The position numbers and the translations under genes were made by a program. 64,000 bases of DNA from Fodinicola feengrottensis. Its GTDB lineage: Bacteria > Actinomycetota > Actinomycetes > Mycobacteriales > HKI-0501. The stretch is from contig NZ_WOTO01000022.1 in NCBI RefSeq assembly GCF_010993775.1, positions 60,412 to 124,411 of the forward strand, written 5' to 3'. Below are positions 41,199 to 51,667 of the stretch, piece by piece (position 1 is the stretch's first letter; every line of letters begins with the position of its first letter). Below the pieces are notes generated by a model. The model saw nothing but the letters and a program-made list of their open reading frames with translations, was not told the origin of the DNA and made no database searches.

Positions 41199-41339
41199 AC
41201 AGAATGCCGTCAAGGGTTAGCGGGTAAAATGTTCCTTACTCGGCAGGACTCCCCGCCCGCCAATGTCTTTTGCATACCAAAACCTGTATCCTCGGAGAGC
41301 TTGGCTTTTGCCCAGAGCACTGAGGAAGAGAAGGTTCCG

Positions 41340-42070
41340 ATGACGCAACCCGCCGCCGGCATTCCGGGCTCCAAGGGACGCCCGCCGGGCCGCCCCCGTC
41401 TGCTGGGCGAGGGGGCCACCCGCCGGGTCGAGCGGCCGGCGCCGCTGCGTCAGGCCGTGTACGACGCGCTGATCGAGCTCATCGTGAACCAGACCCTCAA
41501 ACCCGGCCAGCACCTCGTCGAGCTGGAACTCGCGGAGTATTTGGGGTCAGCCGCCAGCCCGTACGAGAAGCCCTGCAGCGACTGCAGACCGAGGGCTGGG
41601 TCGACCTCCGGCCGGCGCAGGGCGCCTTCGTGCACACCCCCACCGACGAGGAGGCCGACCAGTTGTTGGGCGTACGCGTCGTGTTGGAGACGCATTCCGC
41701 CCAGCTGGCCGCCGGCCGGGCCACCGCCGAGGACGTGCAGCGCCTGTGGGAGCTGCAGCAGATCGGCATCGAGGCGCTGGCATCGGCGGACACCGAGGGC
41801 CTGGTGGTCGCCAACGCCAACCTGCACACCTGCATCACGAACCTGTCCGGGAACAAGGTGCTGGCCGAGATGATCGCGATGGTGGACCGCCGGGTCCGCT
41901 GGTATTACACCCCGATCGCTCGCCCTCGCGGCAAGGATGCCTGGACCGAACACGCCGACCTGATCAAGGCCATCGCGGCCGGCAACGCCGAGCTGGCCAG
42001 CAAAACCATGCACCAGCACGCCGAGCGGACCCGGCAGGCCTACCACGAGCAGCGGGCGGCCGCTCAGTAA
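41340..42070 (+). CDS. GntR-family regulator with FCD domain (apparent frameshift)
   Basis: About 243 residues. The N-terminal winged helix reads LRQAVYDALIELIVNQTLKP, LVELELAEYLGVSRQPVREA (after adding one G at the GGGG run 41542-41546) and RLQTEGWVDLRPAQGAFVHT. The C-terminal FCD effector domain shows LLGVRVVLETHSAQLAAG, ANLHTCITNLSGNKVLAEMI and HADLIKAIAAGNAELASKTM, with Asp/His positions that usually bind a metal and an organic acid. ATG 41340 has GAGGAAG upstream; a longer frame from 41229 is less likely. As the only regulator in the oxalate island it probably senses oxalate, glyoxylate or a related acid and binds the CATAC-N-GTAT(G) motif. Confidence 0.88.
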
Positions 42071-42088
42071 ATCAGGACACCTCCTGGG

Positions 42089-42917
42089 CTACCGGTTGCG
42101 GTCGTACGAGTTTTTTCGGCCTGGCTGGCGCAACATGAAGGCCAGCCCGGCAGCCATCAGACCAATCGAGCCAGCCAGCACGAACGCTCCCGAATAACCC
42201 CAGGACGCCACCACCAGGGCACCCACACCGGAGCCGAACAGGCCGCTCACCACTTTCCCGCTGTTAGACCATGCCGTAATTGCTGGCATTGTTGTTCTCC
42301 CCGAAATAGTCGGCCGTCATGGCCGCGAAGAGCGGAAAGATGGCGCCGCCACCAAAGCCCGAGATCATCGAGCAGAGCAGGAAGAGCGCCAGGTTCTGCA
42401 TGAGCCCGGTCGCCAACACGCCGAACTGCGCCAGCCCCAGCACGATGCACACCAACACCAGGGTCTGCCGCCGGCCGTACTTGTCGGAAATCCAACCGAT
42501 AACACCGCGGCCGGTGCCGTTGACGATTGATTTCAGCGCCGCGCAGTAGCCGCGATGGCGGCCGCGAAGCCCATTTCCTTGCCAAACGGCACCTGGAAGG
42601 CGATGCCGAAAATGTTGATTCCGGAGGTCATCAACAAGCACAGCCACATCATCGGCAGCACCGCGGCCTGGAAGAACACCCAGACGCCCAGCAGCCAGAA
42701 GATGTGGACCGAAGACCAGCCGTGTGCTTCGTGCAGAGTTTCCTCGGCCGCCCCGAAAGCGTATTCGCCAGACGCTGATGCCGAGCATGCCGATCCAGGG
42801 CAACAAAACCATCAACCAACGCGGCCGGCCCATAATATCGTGAGGTGTCTCACCCATGCGATACACCCGGCCGTTCTGATCTTTAACCTCAGTGAAACCA
42901 TTCGTTGTTACGCTCAT
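42089..42917 (-). pseudogene. OFA-family transporter with internal deletion
   Basis: The N-terminus MSVTTNGFTEVKDQNGRVYR and MGETPHDIMGRPRWLMVLLP matches the intact transporter next door. After the second helix (WVFFQAAV) the protein jumps directly to LPMMWLCLLMTSGINIFGIA, which corresponds to helix 7 of the paralogue. About 150-180 residues (helices 3-6 and the central loop) are absent. Further one-base breaks lie near 42765, 42545 and 42262 (a TAA in NYGMV-YNSGK). The end is LAFMLRQPGRKNSYDRNR. A normal OFA antiporter has about 12 helices and 430-470 residues; this one would have about 8. The deletion, unlike the homopolymer breaks, looks real, so loss of function is likely. Confidence 0.75.
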
Positions 42918-43087
42918 GCTTGTCTCTTTCCAGCAATTGCTGTGCACCGCCGGTTGCCGCCCGGCGGAGCTGGTGACCGGGCCGGGAGAACCCGGTCACC
43001 GTCGGGCGATGAGTCGACGCCAAGGACGGACAGTGCCGTCCTTGGCGAGGGGCGGGTGAAACATTTCTTTGGTACGGGTAAGAAGAC

Positions 43088-44490
43088 TCAGCCCGTTGCG
43101 CTGCCGGAACGGGGTGCGGTCATCGCGTCGACCGCCGGGCCGGCCGGGGATGAGGGGTTGCTCCCTGACGTATGTCCTGGTTGTCGAAGGAAAAGCGTGA
43201 GGACCGCGGCCAGGATCGCGATACCACCAGCCAACAGATAGGCGCCGGTGTAGCCCCAGACCACGATGATCCCGGCGGCGATTCCACCGCCGCCGATCCC
43301 GCCGAAAAGCTTCGCACTGTAAACTAGGCCATAGTTTGTGGCGTTGTTGTTCTCGCCAAAGTAATCTGGCACCAGAGCGGCGAAAAGGGGATAGAAAGCG
43401 CCGCCGCCAAAGCCAGTGACAAAAGCGAAGAACATGAACAGCCACAGGTTGTGAATGTTGCCGGACCACAGCACGCCGAACTGTGCGGCGGCCGCCACCA
43501 GCAGCACCAGGGTGAGGGTTTGCTTGCGGCCAAGCCGGTCGGACAGCCAGCCGACCAGGGCCCGACCGGTGCCGTTGACGACCGACAGGATGCCGGCCGC
43601 GGACGCCACCACGAAGGGACCGAAGCCGCTGACCTTGGCGAACGGCACCTCGAAGTTGATCCCGAAAAGCGAGACGCCACCAATGATGACCAGGCACAAC
43701 CACATCAACGGCAGCATGCCCGTACGAATCGCCTGCATGGGCGAGAACTGTTTGACCGCGGGCGGGTTTTTGGCAAGCCTGGTGTTCGCCTTGCGATCGT
43801 TCGCCCAGCGCACCGGGTCGATCTCGCTCGGCCACCAGTTCTTCGGGGGATCCATGAAGAAGACGCCGCAGAGCAGGACCGCCACCAGCATGTAGGCGCC
43901 GACCAGGTTGAGCACGATGGAGAAGTTTCCCGGTGTGAAGAAATAGCTGAAAATGTAAATGAGGGGCACCGCACCGTACGCGAATCCGCCGTTGACGAAT
44001 CCGGTCCGAGCACCGCGCTTTTCCGGGAACCACTTGCCCACATGTTGATGCAGGTGGCGTAGACGAGTCCGGCGCCGGTGCCGCCGAGCACCGAATAGCC
44101 GACAAACGCCACCACCAGGTTGCCGCTGTTGGCGATGGTGAAATAGCCGACGCCACTGAGAATGGCGCCCACGACCATCGCTGCGCGTGCCGAAATGATG
44201 TTCTTCTCCCGCAGCCGGCCGGCCGGGAACGCCACCGCCGCTTGGAAAACCGCCCACAGGCTGGCGATCCAGAAGACCTCGCCAATGGACCAGCCGTACG
44301 ACTTCTCCAGGGTCGTGGTCGCCGCACCCCAGCCGTACTCGAAAACACTCACCGCCATCATGGCGATCCAGGGAAGCCACACCATCCAGTTACGGGAACG
44401 CCCCATGATGTCTCTCGGGGTTTCGCCAACCCGATAGACACGCCCGTTCTGGTCGGTGACCTCCTGGAAAGTTGCTGCCGCACTGCTCAC
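43088..44490 (-). CDS. OFA-family (oxalate/formate antiporter-type) MFS transporter (apparent frameshift)
   Basis: About 467 residues with 12 predicted helices. N-terminal QNGRVYRVGETPRDIMGRSR leads into WMVWLPWIAMMAVSVFEYGW. Helices 3-4 include AAMVVGAILSGVGYFTIANS and VVAFVGYSVLGGTGAGLVYA. The frame changes near 44035 and the second half holds AYGAVPLIYIFSYFF, MLPLMWLCLVIIGGVSLFGI, GTGRALVGWLSDRLGRKQTL and DYFGENNNATNYGLVYSAKL. The family includes OxlT of Oxalobacter, which exchanges oxalate for formate. It starts at GTG 44490 with AGAGG upstream and lies downstream of the acyl-CoA synthetase and CoA-transferase genes on the same strand. Oxalate uptake is the natural inference. Confidence 0.88.
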
Positions 44491-44569
44491 TTGAGCCTCT
44501 TTCTGCTAAACGGATGGACCTTGTGCAGTCCCTCCCTTCCTGAGGCCTGTGCCGCGCGGTTGGCGAAGC

Positions 44570-46731
44570 TCACGACGCGGGTCCCAGTAGTCCGGCGGCG
44601 CGTGCCCAACGGTACTTGGCACCGAGGACGGCCACCGGCTTTTCGGTGGTGTACGGATAAGCCACTACCCCGTGCTGGTACAGGTAGTCGCTGGCCTCTT
44701 CGACCTCGATGTCGCCGGAAAGCGACGCGACCACCGGCTTGTGGATGCCCTTGGCGCGGAACTCCTCGACCACCGCGACGACCAGCTTCGCGAACACCAT
44801 GGGCGGCGTCACGATGGTGTGCCAGTAACCGAGAATGAGCGAGTGAACACGCTCGTCCGACAGCCCGAGGGCGATGGTGTTGCGGTACGTCGACGGCGGC
44901 TCACCACCAGTGATGTCCACTGGGTTTCCGGCGGCGCCGAACGGTGGGATGAACTTCCGGAATGCCTGATCCAGGTCCTCCGGAATCTCCATCAAAGACA
45001 GCCCGTTGTCGACGCAGGCGTCGGACAGCAGGACGCCCGACCCGCCCGCCCGCGCCGGTGATGATCACGACGTTTTTTTTTCGCCGGCCGGGGTGGGAAG
45101 CAGCGGGATGCCGCGGGCGTATTCGAGCATGTCGTTCAACCCCGGTGCCCGGATAACCCCACTCTGACGCAGAATGTCGTCGTAAACCTTGTCATCGCCG
45201 GCCAGCGCACCAGTGTGCGAGCTCGCCGCTTTGGCACCCTGCGCCGTACGCCCGGCTTTCAGAACAACGATGGGCTTCTTCGTCGAGACCCGTTTCGCGG
45301 TCTCGGCGAAAGACCGGCCGTCCTTGAGGTCCTCCAGGTGCATCGCGATGAGACCGGTGTTGTCGTCGCTTTCAAAAAACGTGAGGAGATCATCCTCATC
45401 GATGTCGGCCTTGTTGCCCACCCCCACGATCGCCGAGACACCCATTTTCGCGGACCGGCTGAAGCCCAGGATCGCCATCCCGATGCCGCCGCTCTGGGAG
45501 GTGAGCGCCACCTGCCCCTTCACGTCGTACGGCGTGCAGAAGGTCGCGCGCACAGGTTTTCCGGCGTATAGTAATAGCCGTAGATGTTCGGTCCGAGGAT
45601 GCGAACGCCGTGCTTGCGCGCGATGGCCAAGACCTCGTCCTGCAGCTCCTGGTTTCCGGTCTCACCGAAACCCGACGGAATCAGGATCGCGCCCGCGACC
45701 CCCTTCGCACCGACCTCTTCGAGAGCCGCGGCCACAAATTTCGCTGGAATGGCGAAAACCGCGACATCCACGTCGCCGGGTACGTCAGCGATGCTCTTGA
45801 ACGCCTTGCGATCCAGGATTTCGCTGGCTTTCGGGTTGATCGGGTAGATCTCGCCCCGATAGCCGCCGTTCACCAGGTTTTTTCATCACCGAGTTGCCGA
45901 TTTTGCCTTCTTCGGCGGAAGCTCCGATGACCGCGACCGCGGCCGGCTTCATGATGCGGTTCATCGAGGCCAGGATCTCCTCCTGGCTGAACCGCTCCGG
46001 CACGACCGCGGCAGCGGGATCGATGAGAATGCGTACGTCCACGGCCGTCGCACCGCTGGCGGTCACCAGCACCGGGTTCAGGTCCACTTCGGACAGCTGC
46101 GGGAAATCCGTCACCAGCTGCGAAACCCGCTGGATGATCGTGGACAGGGCGGCCCGGTCGGCCGGCTCCGCACCACGTACACCTTTGAGGATTTGCGCGG
46201 CCTTGATGCCGTCGATCATCGACAGCGCCTCGTCCTGCGAGGTCGGCGCCAGCCGAAAGGTCACGTCCTTGAGCACCTCGACCAGCACACCGCCGAGCCC
46301 GAAAGCCACGATCTTGCCGAAGGTCGTGTCAGTGGTAGCACCGATAATGACCTCCTGGCCGGAAGTCAACTGCTGCTGCACCTGGACGCCGAGGATCTCG
46401 GCATCCGCGTTGTACGCCTTGGCGTTCGCCACAATCGTACGAAATCCAGCGGCCACTTCCTCGGCGGTGGACTGCCCTACCAGTACGCCACCTGCCTCGG
46501 TTTTTTGTGCAGGATGTCCGGTGACACGATCTTGAGGACGACGGGGAACCCGATTTTCTCGGCGTAAGCCACCGCCTCGATCTCGGAGGTCGCCAACGCC
46601 TCGGCCGGCGTGGGAATACCGTACGCGTCGCAGACTTTCTTGCCTTCCAGGGCGGTCAGCGAGTCCCGGCCCTGCCCGGCGGCTTCGTCAAGCACCGCCT
46701 GAACGGCGGCGCGGTCAAAATTTTCAGCCAT
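44570..46731 (-). CDS. ADP-forming acyl-CoA synthetase, beta-alpha fused (apparent frameshifts)
   Basis: About 720 residues. The ATP-grasp half comes first (SLTALEGKKVCDAYGIPTPA, GFPVVLKIVSPDILHKK, FRLAPTSQDEALSMIDGIKA, then DVRILIDP). The CoA-binding/ligase half follows: MKPAAVAVIGASAEEGKIGN, GYRGEIYPINPKASEILDRK, LIPSGFGETGNQELQDEVLA, VALTSQSGGIGMAILGFSRS, and the phospho-His region KAASSHTGALAGDDKVYDDI. Frame breaks sit at T runs (46500-46505, 45879-45884, 45071-45079) and near 45550. It would convert an organic acid to its CoA ester with ATP giving ADP. Acetate, formate or oxalate are candidate substrates given its place between an OFA transporter and formyl-CoA transferase. Confidence 0.88.
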
Positions 46732-46800
46732 AGCTGGAGTTCTCCTTCTTACCGGGCAGACCGTGAGTCAGCGACCCACCCGGTCCGATGTAAAGACAGG

Positions 46801-48029
46801 TCAGATGACGCCGGCGGCGCGCAGCTCTTTCAGCCTGTCGCCGCTGTAACCGAGCTCGCTCAGCACTTCTTCGTTGTGCTCGCCCAGCAACGGCGACCGC
46901 TGGACGTCGACCGGCGAGTCCGAGAGCTTCAGCGGACTGCCGACCGTCTTGAAGGTGCCACGTTCGGGGTGCTCGACCTCAACAACCGTGCCGAGTTCGG
47001 CGAGAGTCGTGTCATCGATCAACTCCTGGGTGGACAGGATGGGCCACAAGGAATGTCGTGCGCGTTCAGCTTCTCCAGGATTTCCCACTTGGTGTGCTTT
47101 TCGGTCCACTCCTCGACCAGCGCGAAGACCTTGTCCAGCTTGGAAAGCCGGGCCTCCGGCGTCGCCCACTGCGGGTCCTGCACCAGGTCGGGCCGGCCGA
47201 TCAGCTCGGCCAGTGGCTTCCATCCGGGAGGCTGGATAATCACGTAGATGTAGTCGTTTGGACCGCCGGGCGCACACCGTACCGCCCAACCGGGCTGTCC
47301 TCCACCGGACGCGTTTCCGGACCGAGGCACCTCAACGCCGGTGTTCGGAGTCGGATATTCGTTCAGTGGGCCCAAAGCGATCCGTTGCTGGTCACGCAGC
47401 TTCACCCGGCACAGGTTCAGCACGGCGTCCTGCATGGCGACCTGTACGCGCTGGCCGCGGCCGGTGTTCGTACGCTGATAAAGCGCGGCCAGAATCGCGG
47501 CCACCAGATGAATCCCGGTGCCGGAGTCACCGATCTGCGCACCGGTCGCGGTCGGCGGGCCGTCGGCGAAGCCAGTGGTCGCCATCGCGCCACCCATCGC
47601 CTGCGCGATGACCTCGTACGCCTTGAACTTCGCGAACTTGCCGCCACCGAATCCCTTGATGGAGGCGTAGATCAGCCGCGGGTTGAGCTCCTGCAGCCGC
47701 TCCCAGGTGAACCCGAAGCGGTCGACCACACCCGGACCGAAGTTCTCCACCAGAATGTCCGAGGTCTTCACCAGGTCGGCGAAGATCTCCTTGCCTTCCG
47801 CGGTTTTCATGTTCACCGTGATGCTGCGCTTGTTGCAGTTCAGCATCGTGAAATAGAGGCTGTCCACGCCGGGCTTGTCGCGCAACTGCTGGCGGGTGAT
47901 GTCACCGCGGCCAGGCGTCTCCAGCTTCACCACGTCCGCACCCAGCCACCCGAGCAGCTGCGTCGACGACGGTCCGGACTGGACATGTGTCATATCGAGG
48001 ACTCGTACGCCCTCCAGAGCCTTGCTCAT
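46801..48029 (-). CDS. frc: Formyl-CoA:oxalate CoA-transferase (apparent frameshift)
   Basis: Class III CoA-transferase that moves CoA from formyl-CoA (or another donor) to oxalate. It matches Oxalobacter Frc throughout: [20 protein letters not shown] with Gln17, [20 protein letters not shown], Tyr138 (AYEVIAQ), the nucleophile Asp168 in [30 protein letters not shown], and the glycine loop [15 protein letters not shown]. The end reads [20 protein letters not shown]. One frame break near 47038 (HDIPCGP) is the only defect; about 410 residues. ATG 48029 has GGAGG upstream. It sits 28 bp after the ThDP-enzyme gene, as frc-oxc pairs do in oxalotrophs. Confidence 0.93.
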
Positions 48030-48057
48030 GAGCCGGCCTCCGCTCGAAAGCTAACGA

Positions 48058-49787
48058 TTACTTGTACATTGTTTGGTTCATGGTTCCCGGCGCGTACGCG
48101 TCCGGATCGACCCAGACATTGATGAGCGACGGCTTGCCAGATTCGCGCGCCCGCTGCAAAGCCGGCGCGATGTCCTTCGGGTCACGCACTTCCTCGCCAT
48201 AACCGCCCAACATCTGCGCGAACTTGTCGTAGTGCACATCGCCGAGCGTGTTGCCGATCCGCTCCCGAGCGAGTCCGTACTTCTGCGCCTGGCCATAGCG
48301 AATCTGGTTCATCGACGAGTTGTTGCCAACAATGCCGACGAAAGGCAGGTTGTAGCGGACCAGCGTCTCGAAGTCCCAGCCGGTCAGGCTGAAGGCGCCG
48401 TCACCGAACAGCGCGACCACTTCCTTGTCCGGGCGGGCGTGTTTTGCCGCGAGGACAAAGGGAATGCCGACCCCCAGGGTCCCGAGCGGGCCCGGGTCCA
48501 TCCAGTGGCCGGGCGACTTGGGTTGCACAACCTGGCCGGAGAAGGTGACGATGTCGCCGCCGTCACCGATGTAGATCGAGTCCTCGGTGAGGAAGTTGTT
48601 GATCTCGCTGACCAGCCGGTACGGGTGGATGGGGCTGGCATCGGAGAGCAACTGCGGGAGCCGCTTCTGCTTGGCCTGGTCTTCGACACCGGCCAGTTCT
48701 TCCAGCCACTGCTTGCGTCCGGTCGCGCCATTGTCCTCGCGCGGCCGCTGGCGGCCTGCGCGACCGACGCGAGGACGACACCGACATCACCCACGATGCC
48801 GAGGTCGATGTCCCGGTTCTTGCCGACCGTACGGTAATCCAGGTCGATCTGGACGACGGTCGCGTCCTTGGAGAGCCGCCGCCCGTAGCCCATCCGGAAA
48901 TCGAAGGGTGTGCCGACAATGACGATGAGATCGGCGTTGTTGAAGGCATATCGCCGGGAAAGCTGGAAGTGATGCGGGTCGCCAGGCGGCAGCGTACCGC
49001 GGCCGGCGCCGTTCATGTAGGCGGGAACATTGAGCGTACGCACCAAATCGATGGCCGCATCCGTCCCGCGAGTGGTCCAGACCTGGCTGCCGAGCAGGAT
49101 CGCCGGCTTTTGGGCATGTACGAGCAGATCCGCGAGCTTCTCGATCGCGGCCGGGTCGCCGGCGCTGCGGGTCGAGGCCTTGTAGCCACCGGCCTGCGGG
49201 ATCCGCGCCGACTCCAACGGCACCTTCGCATCCAGCACATCCCTGGGAATCTCCAGGAAAGACGGGCCGGGAGCACCCACGTAGCATTCCCGAAACGCCA
49301 TCGACACCATGTCCGCGATCCGTGCGGTGCCCGGCACGGTCGCGGCGAACTTGGTGATCGGGTTCATCATGTCCACGTGCGGCAGGTCCTGCAGCGATCC
49401 CATTTTGTGCTGGGACAGCGATCCCTGGCCGCCGATCAACAACATCGGGCTCTCCGCGCGGAAAGCGTTCGCCACGCCGGTGACCGCGTCGGTGGTGCCG
49501 GGGCCGGCGGTGACAACCGCACATCCCGCTGTGCCGGTAATCCGGGCATAACCGTCGGCCGCGTGCGCGGCGACCTGCTCGTGGCGTACGTCGATGACCT
49601 TGATGCCCTCGTCGACGCAGCCGTCATAAATGTCAATGATGTGTCCGCCGCAGAGGGTGAAGATCGTGTCCACCCCTTCGGCCTTGAGCGCCTTCGCCAC
49701 CAGATGCCCACCGGATATCACTTCGGGGGTGGCTACCTCGGCATTGTTCGTGCCGGCCACGGCATCACCGGTCGCCGTTTGCGCCAT
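48058..49787 (-). CDS. ThDP-dependent enzyme in the oxalyl-CoA decarboxylase position (apparent frameshift)
   Basis: About 577 residues, acetolactate-synthase fold. Features are VDTIFTLCGGHIIDIYDGCV, the catalytic Glu in VIDVRHEQVAAHAADGYARI, a central domain VHAQKPAILLGSQVWTTRGT, and the ThDP/Mg motif ALFGDGAFSLTGWDFETLVR...GNNSSMNQIRYGQ. One frame break near 48733. The order with frc predicts oxalyl-CoA decarboxylase (oxalyl-CoA to formyl-CoA and CO2). Yet its N-terminal and cofactor loops look closer to 2-hydroxyacyl-CoA lyase/ILVBL-like and acetolactate-synthase-like proteins than to Oxalobacter Oxc, which reads VVGIPITNLAR and NNGGIYKG at these places. It is therefore either a divergent Oxc or an acyloin lyase. 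ATG 49787 has AAGGAG upstream. Confidence 0.8.
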
Positions 49788-49864
49788 CGCTGGTCATCTC
49801 CTTGCTGCTCGGCCTTGGCGGCCGGGAGCCGAGTCAAACTCCCCGCCACACCTGTCCACTGTAG

Positions 49865-49879
49865 ATTGCATACCGTATG
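49865..49879. promoter_or_regulatory. GntR operator candidate before the decarboxylase operon
   Basis: ATTGCATACCGTATG contains the palindrome CATAC-C-GTATG. The longer string GTAGATTGCATAC (49861-49873) is identical to 55525-55537 before the other operon. It lies 78 bp upstream of the start of the ThDP-enzyme gene, a normal distance for a promoter or operator. Confidence 0.65.
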
Positions 49880-49925
49880 TCTTAGCCACATCGTGGCCCT
49901 CCCGCTGCCTCATGTCCAGGGGATG

Positions 49926-49942
49926 ACCGGAAGAAGTCCGGT
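49926..49942 (-). terminator. Small hairpin after glyoxylate carboligase
   Basis: ACCGGA (49926-49931) and TCCGGT (49937-49942) pair around a 5-nt loop directly after the gcl stop codon on the minus strand. The 6-bp stem is modest and has no clear T tract on that strand, so some read-through into the next operon is possible. Confidence 0.4.
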
Positions 49943-49945
49943 TTC

Positions 49946-51667
49946 TTAGGCTGTGTTAGCCGTAGGGACCAGATTCGGCAGCGGCTCGTACTCCACGATG
50001 TTGTCCAAAGAGGGCCCCATCGCGGCATTTGCCTCGCGTTCACCATCACCTCGACCAACACCGGCACCTGGGCGTGCTCTGCCTCCGCGGTCGCCCACGC
50101 CAGCGCGCCGGCGATGTCCTCCGGGCGATCCACCCGGCGAGCCGGGCAACCAAAAGCATCCATCAGCTTGACGTGGTCGATGCCGCCCTCGCCGTAATGC
50201 AGGTCCACGGCGAAATTCATGTCGTACGGCAGTTCGGCCTGTCGAATCAGGCCCAGATATTCGTTGTTGACCATGACAATCACGAACGGGATCCGATACT
50301 GCGCGCGCGACCGCGATCTCCTCCATCAGGAACTGGAAGGAATAGTCGCCCACCACCGCGACGACGGATCGGTCCGGATACGCGCATTTCACGCCGATGG
50401 CGGCCGGAATCTCCCAGCCCAGCGGGCCCGCTTGACCGCACACCAGATAGCGGCGCGGCAGGAACGTACGCTGGAACTGCCCGGACCAGATCTGATAGAG
50501 CCCGATCGCGGTGACAAAAGTGGTGTCAGGGCCGTAAAACTCGTTGAGCTCGCGATAGACCCGCGGCGGCTTGATGGGCACGGCGTCAAAATCGTCCCGC
50601 CGGACCAGTGTCGACCGCAGTTCCCCCACCCGTTCGGGCCAGCGTCCGGTGGGCCGGGGCGGAGCGAGTTCCTGAGCCTGGAAAGCCAAGGCGGCCAGCG
50701 TGGACCGCGCGTGTCCCACGATGCCCAGGTCCGGCTCGAAAACCTTGCCGAGCTGGGTCGGCTCGATGTCCACGTGGATGAATTTGCGGCCTTTTCGGTA
50801 CGTTTCCAGGTCACCGGTGTGCCGGTCACCAAATCGCGCGCCCACCGCCAGCACCAGGTCACTCTCCAGAAAGGCCGCGTTGCCCCACAGCGTCTGCGTC
50901 TGGATTCCCGCCATACCGGCAAAGAGCGGGTGGTCTTCGGGAAACGCGCCTTTGCCCATCAAGGTGGTCTGCACCGGGATCTGCAGCCGCTCAGCCAGAT
51001 TCCGCAGCTCGTCGGCGGCGTTCGCGATGATCACACCGCCACCGGCCAGGATCAGCGGCCTTTCGGCCTGCAACAGCATCTGTACGGCTGCCCGGATGCC
51101 CTGCGGCGACGGCTCCGGCACCTCGATCGGCAACGGAGCGTCCACAGTGGAGTCGTAAAGACACGTCCCGCGCTGCACGTCGATCGGCAGGTCGATCAGC
51201 ACCGGCCCAGGCCGGCCGGACTGCGCGATCCGGAACGCCTCCCGGAAAACCCAGGCGGCCTGCGCCGGTTCTTTGAGCTGTACGGCCCATTTCGTCACCG
51301 GTTTGGCGATCTCCACGATGTCGACCGCCTGGAACGCCTCCTGGTGCAGCTTCGCCCTGGCGGCCTGGCCGGTGATGCAGATCATCGGGATGGAGTCTGC
51401 CATCGCGGTGTAGAGGCCGGTGATCATGTTGGTGCCGGCAGGTCCGGACGTACCGATGCAGACACCGACTTTTCCGGTCGCTCTTGACCATCCGTCAGCG
51501 GCATGAGTGCCGCCTTCTTCGTGCCGGACGGTGAGGTGCTTGATGGAGCTTGTCCGCAGCGCCGCGTAGAGGGGCAGGATCGCCGCGCCCGGAATGCCGA
51601 AGATGGTGTCCACGCCCTCCGACTCCATCACCGCGACGGCGGCCTCCATGCAGGGAATGCGCTTCAC
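49946..51667 (-). CDS. gcl: Glyoxylate carboligase (tartronate-semialdehyde synthase) (apparent frameshifts)
   Basis: Joins two glyoxylate molecules to tartronate semialdehyde and CO2, using ThDP. The product starts MKRIPCMEAAVAVMESEGVD, shows IFGIPGAAILPLYAAL with no Glu at the position where other ThDP enzymes have one (Val in E. coli Gcl), then SGPAGTNMITGLYTAMADSI, AIGLYQIWSGQFQ and CGQAGPLGWEIPAAIGVKCA, a Gcl hallmark. The end MGPSLDNIVEYEPLPNLV also matches. Frame breaks near 50300 and 50030; about 573 residues. It starts with GTG, whose GTGA overlaps the glxR stop, so it is co-translated with glxR, hyi and the sucDC-like genes. Confidence 0.94.
   Translation of the reverse strand: MKRIPCMEAAVAVMESEGVDTIFGIPGAAILPLYAALRTSSIKHLTVRHEEGGTHAADGWSRATGKVGVCIGTSGPAGTNMITGLYTAMADSIPMICITGQAARAKLHQEAFQAVDIVEIAKPVTKWAVQLKEPAQAAWVFREAFRIAQSGRPGPVLIDLPIDVQRGTCLYDSTVDAPLPIEVPEPSPQGIRAAVQMLLQAERPLILAGGGVIIANAADELRNLAERLQIPVQTTLMGKGAFPEDHPLFAGMAGIQTQTLWGNAAFLESDLVLAVGARFGDRHTGDLETYRKGRKFIHVDIEPTQLGKVFEPDLGIVGHARSTLAALAFQAQELAPPRPTGRWPERVGELRSTLVRRDDFDAVPIKPPRVYRELNEFYGPDTTFVTAIGLYQIWSGQFQRTFLPRRYLVCGQAGPLGWEIPAAIGVKCAYPDRSVVAVVGDYSFQFLMEEIAVARAVSDPVRDCHGQQRISGPDSTGRTAVRHEFRRGPALRRGRHRPRQADGCFWLPGSPGGSPGGHRRRAGVGDRGGRARPGAGVGRGDGEREANAAMGPSLDNIVEYEPLPNLVPTANTA

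Noticed and set aside
44570..46731. Acyl-CoA synthetase as a true pseudogene
   Set aside because: All breaks with a clear position lie at T runs, and every domain and active-site motif is present, so indel error is likelier.
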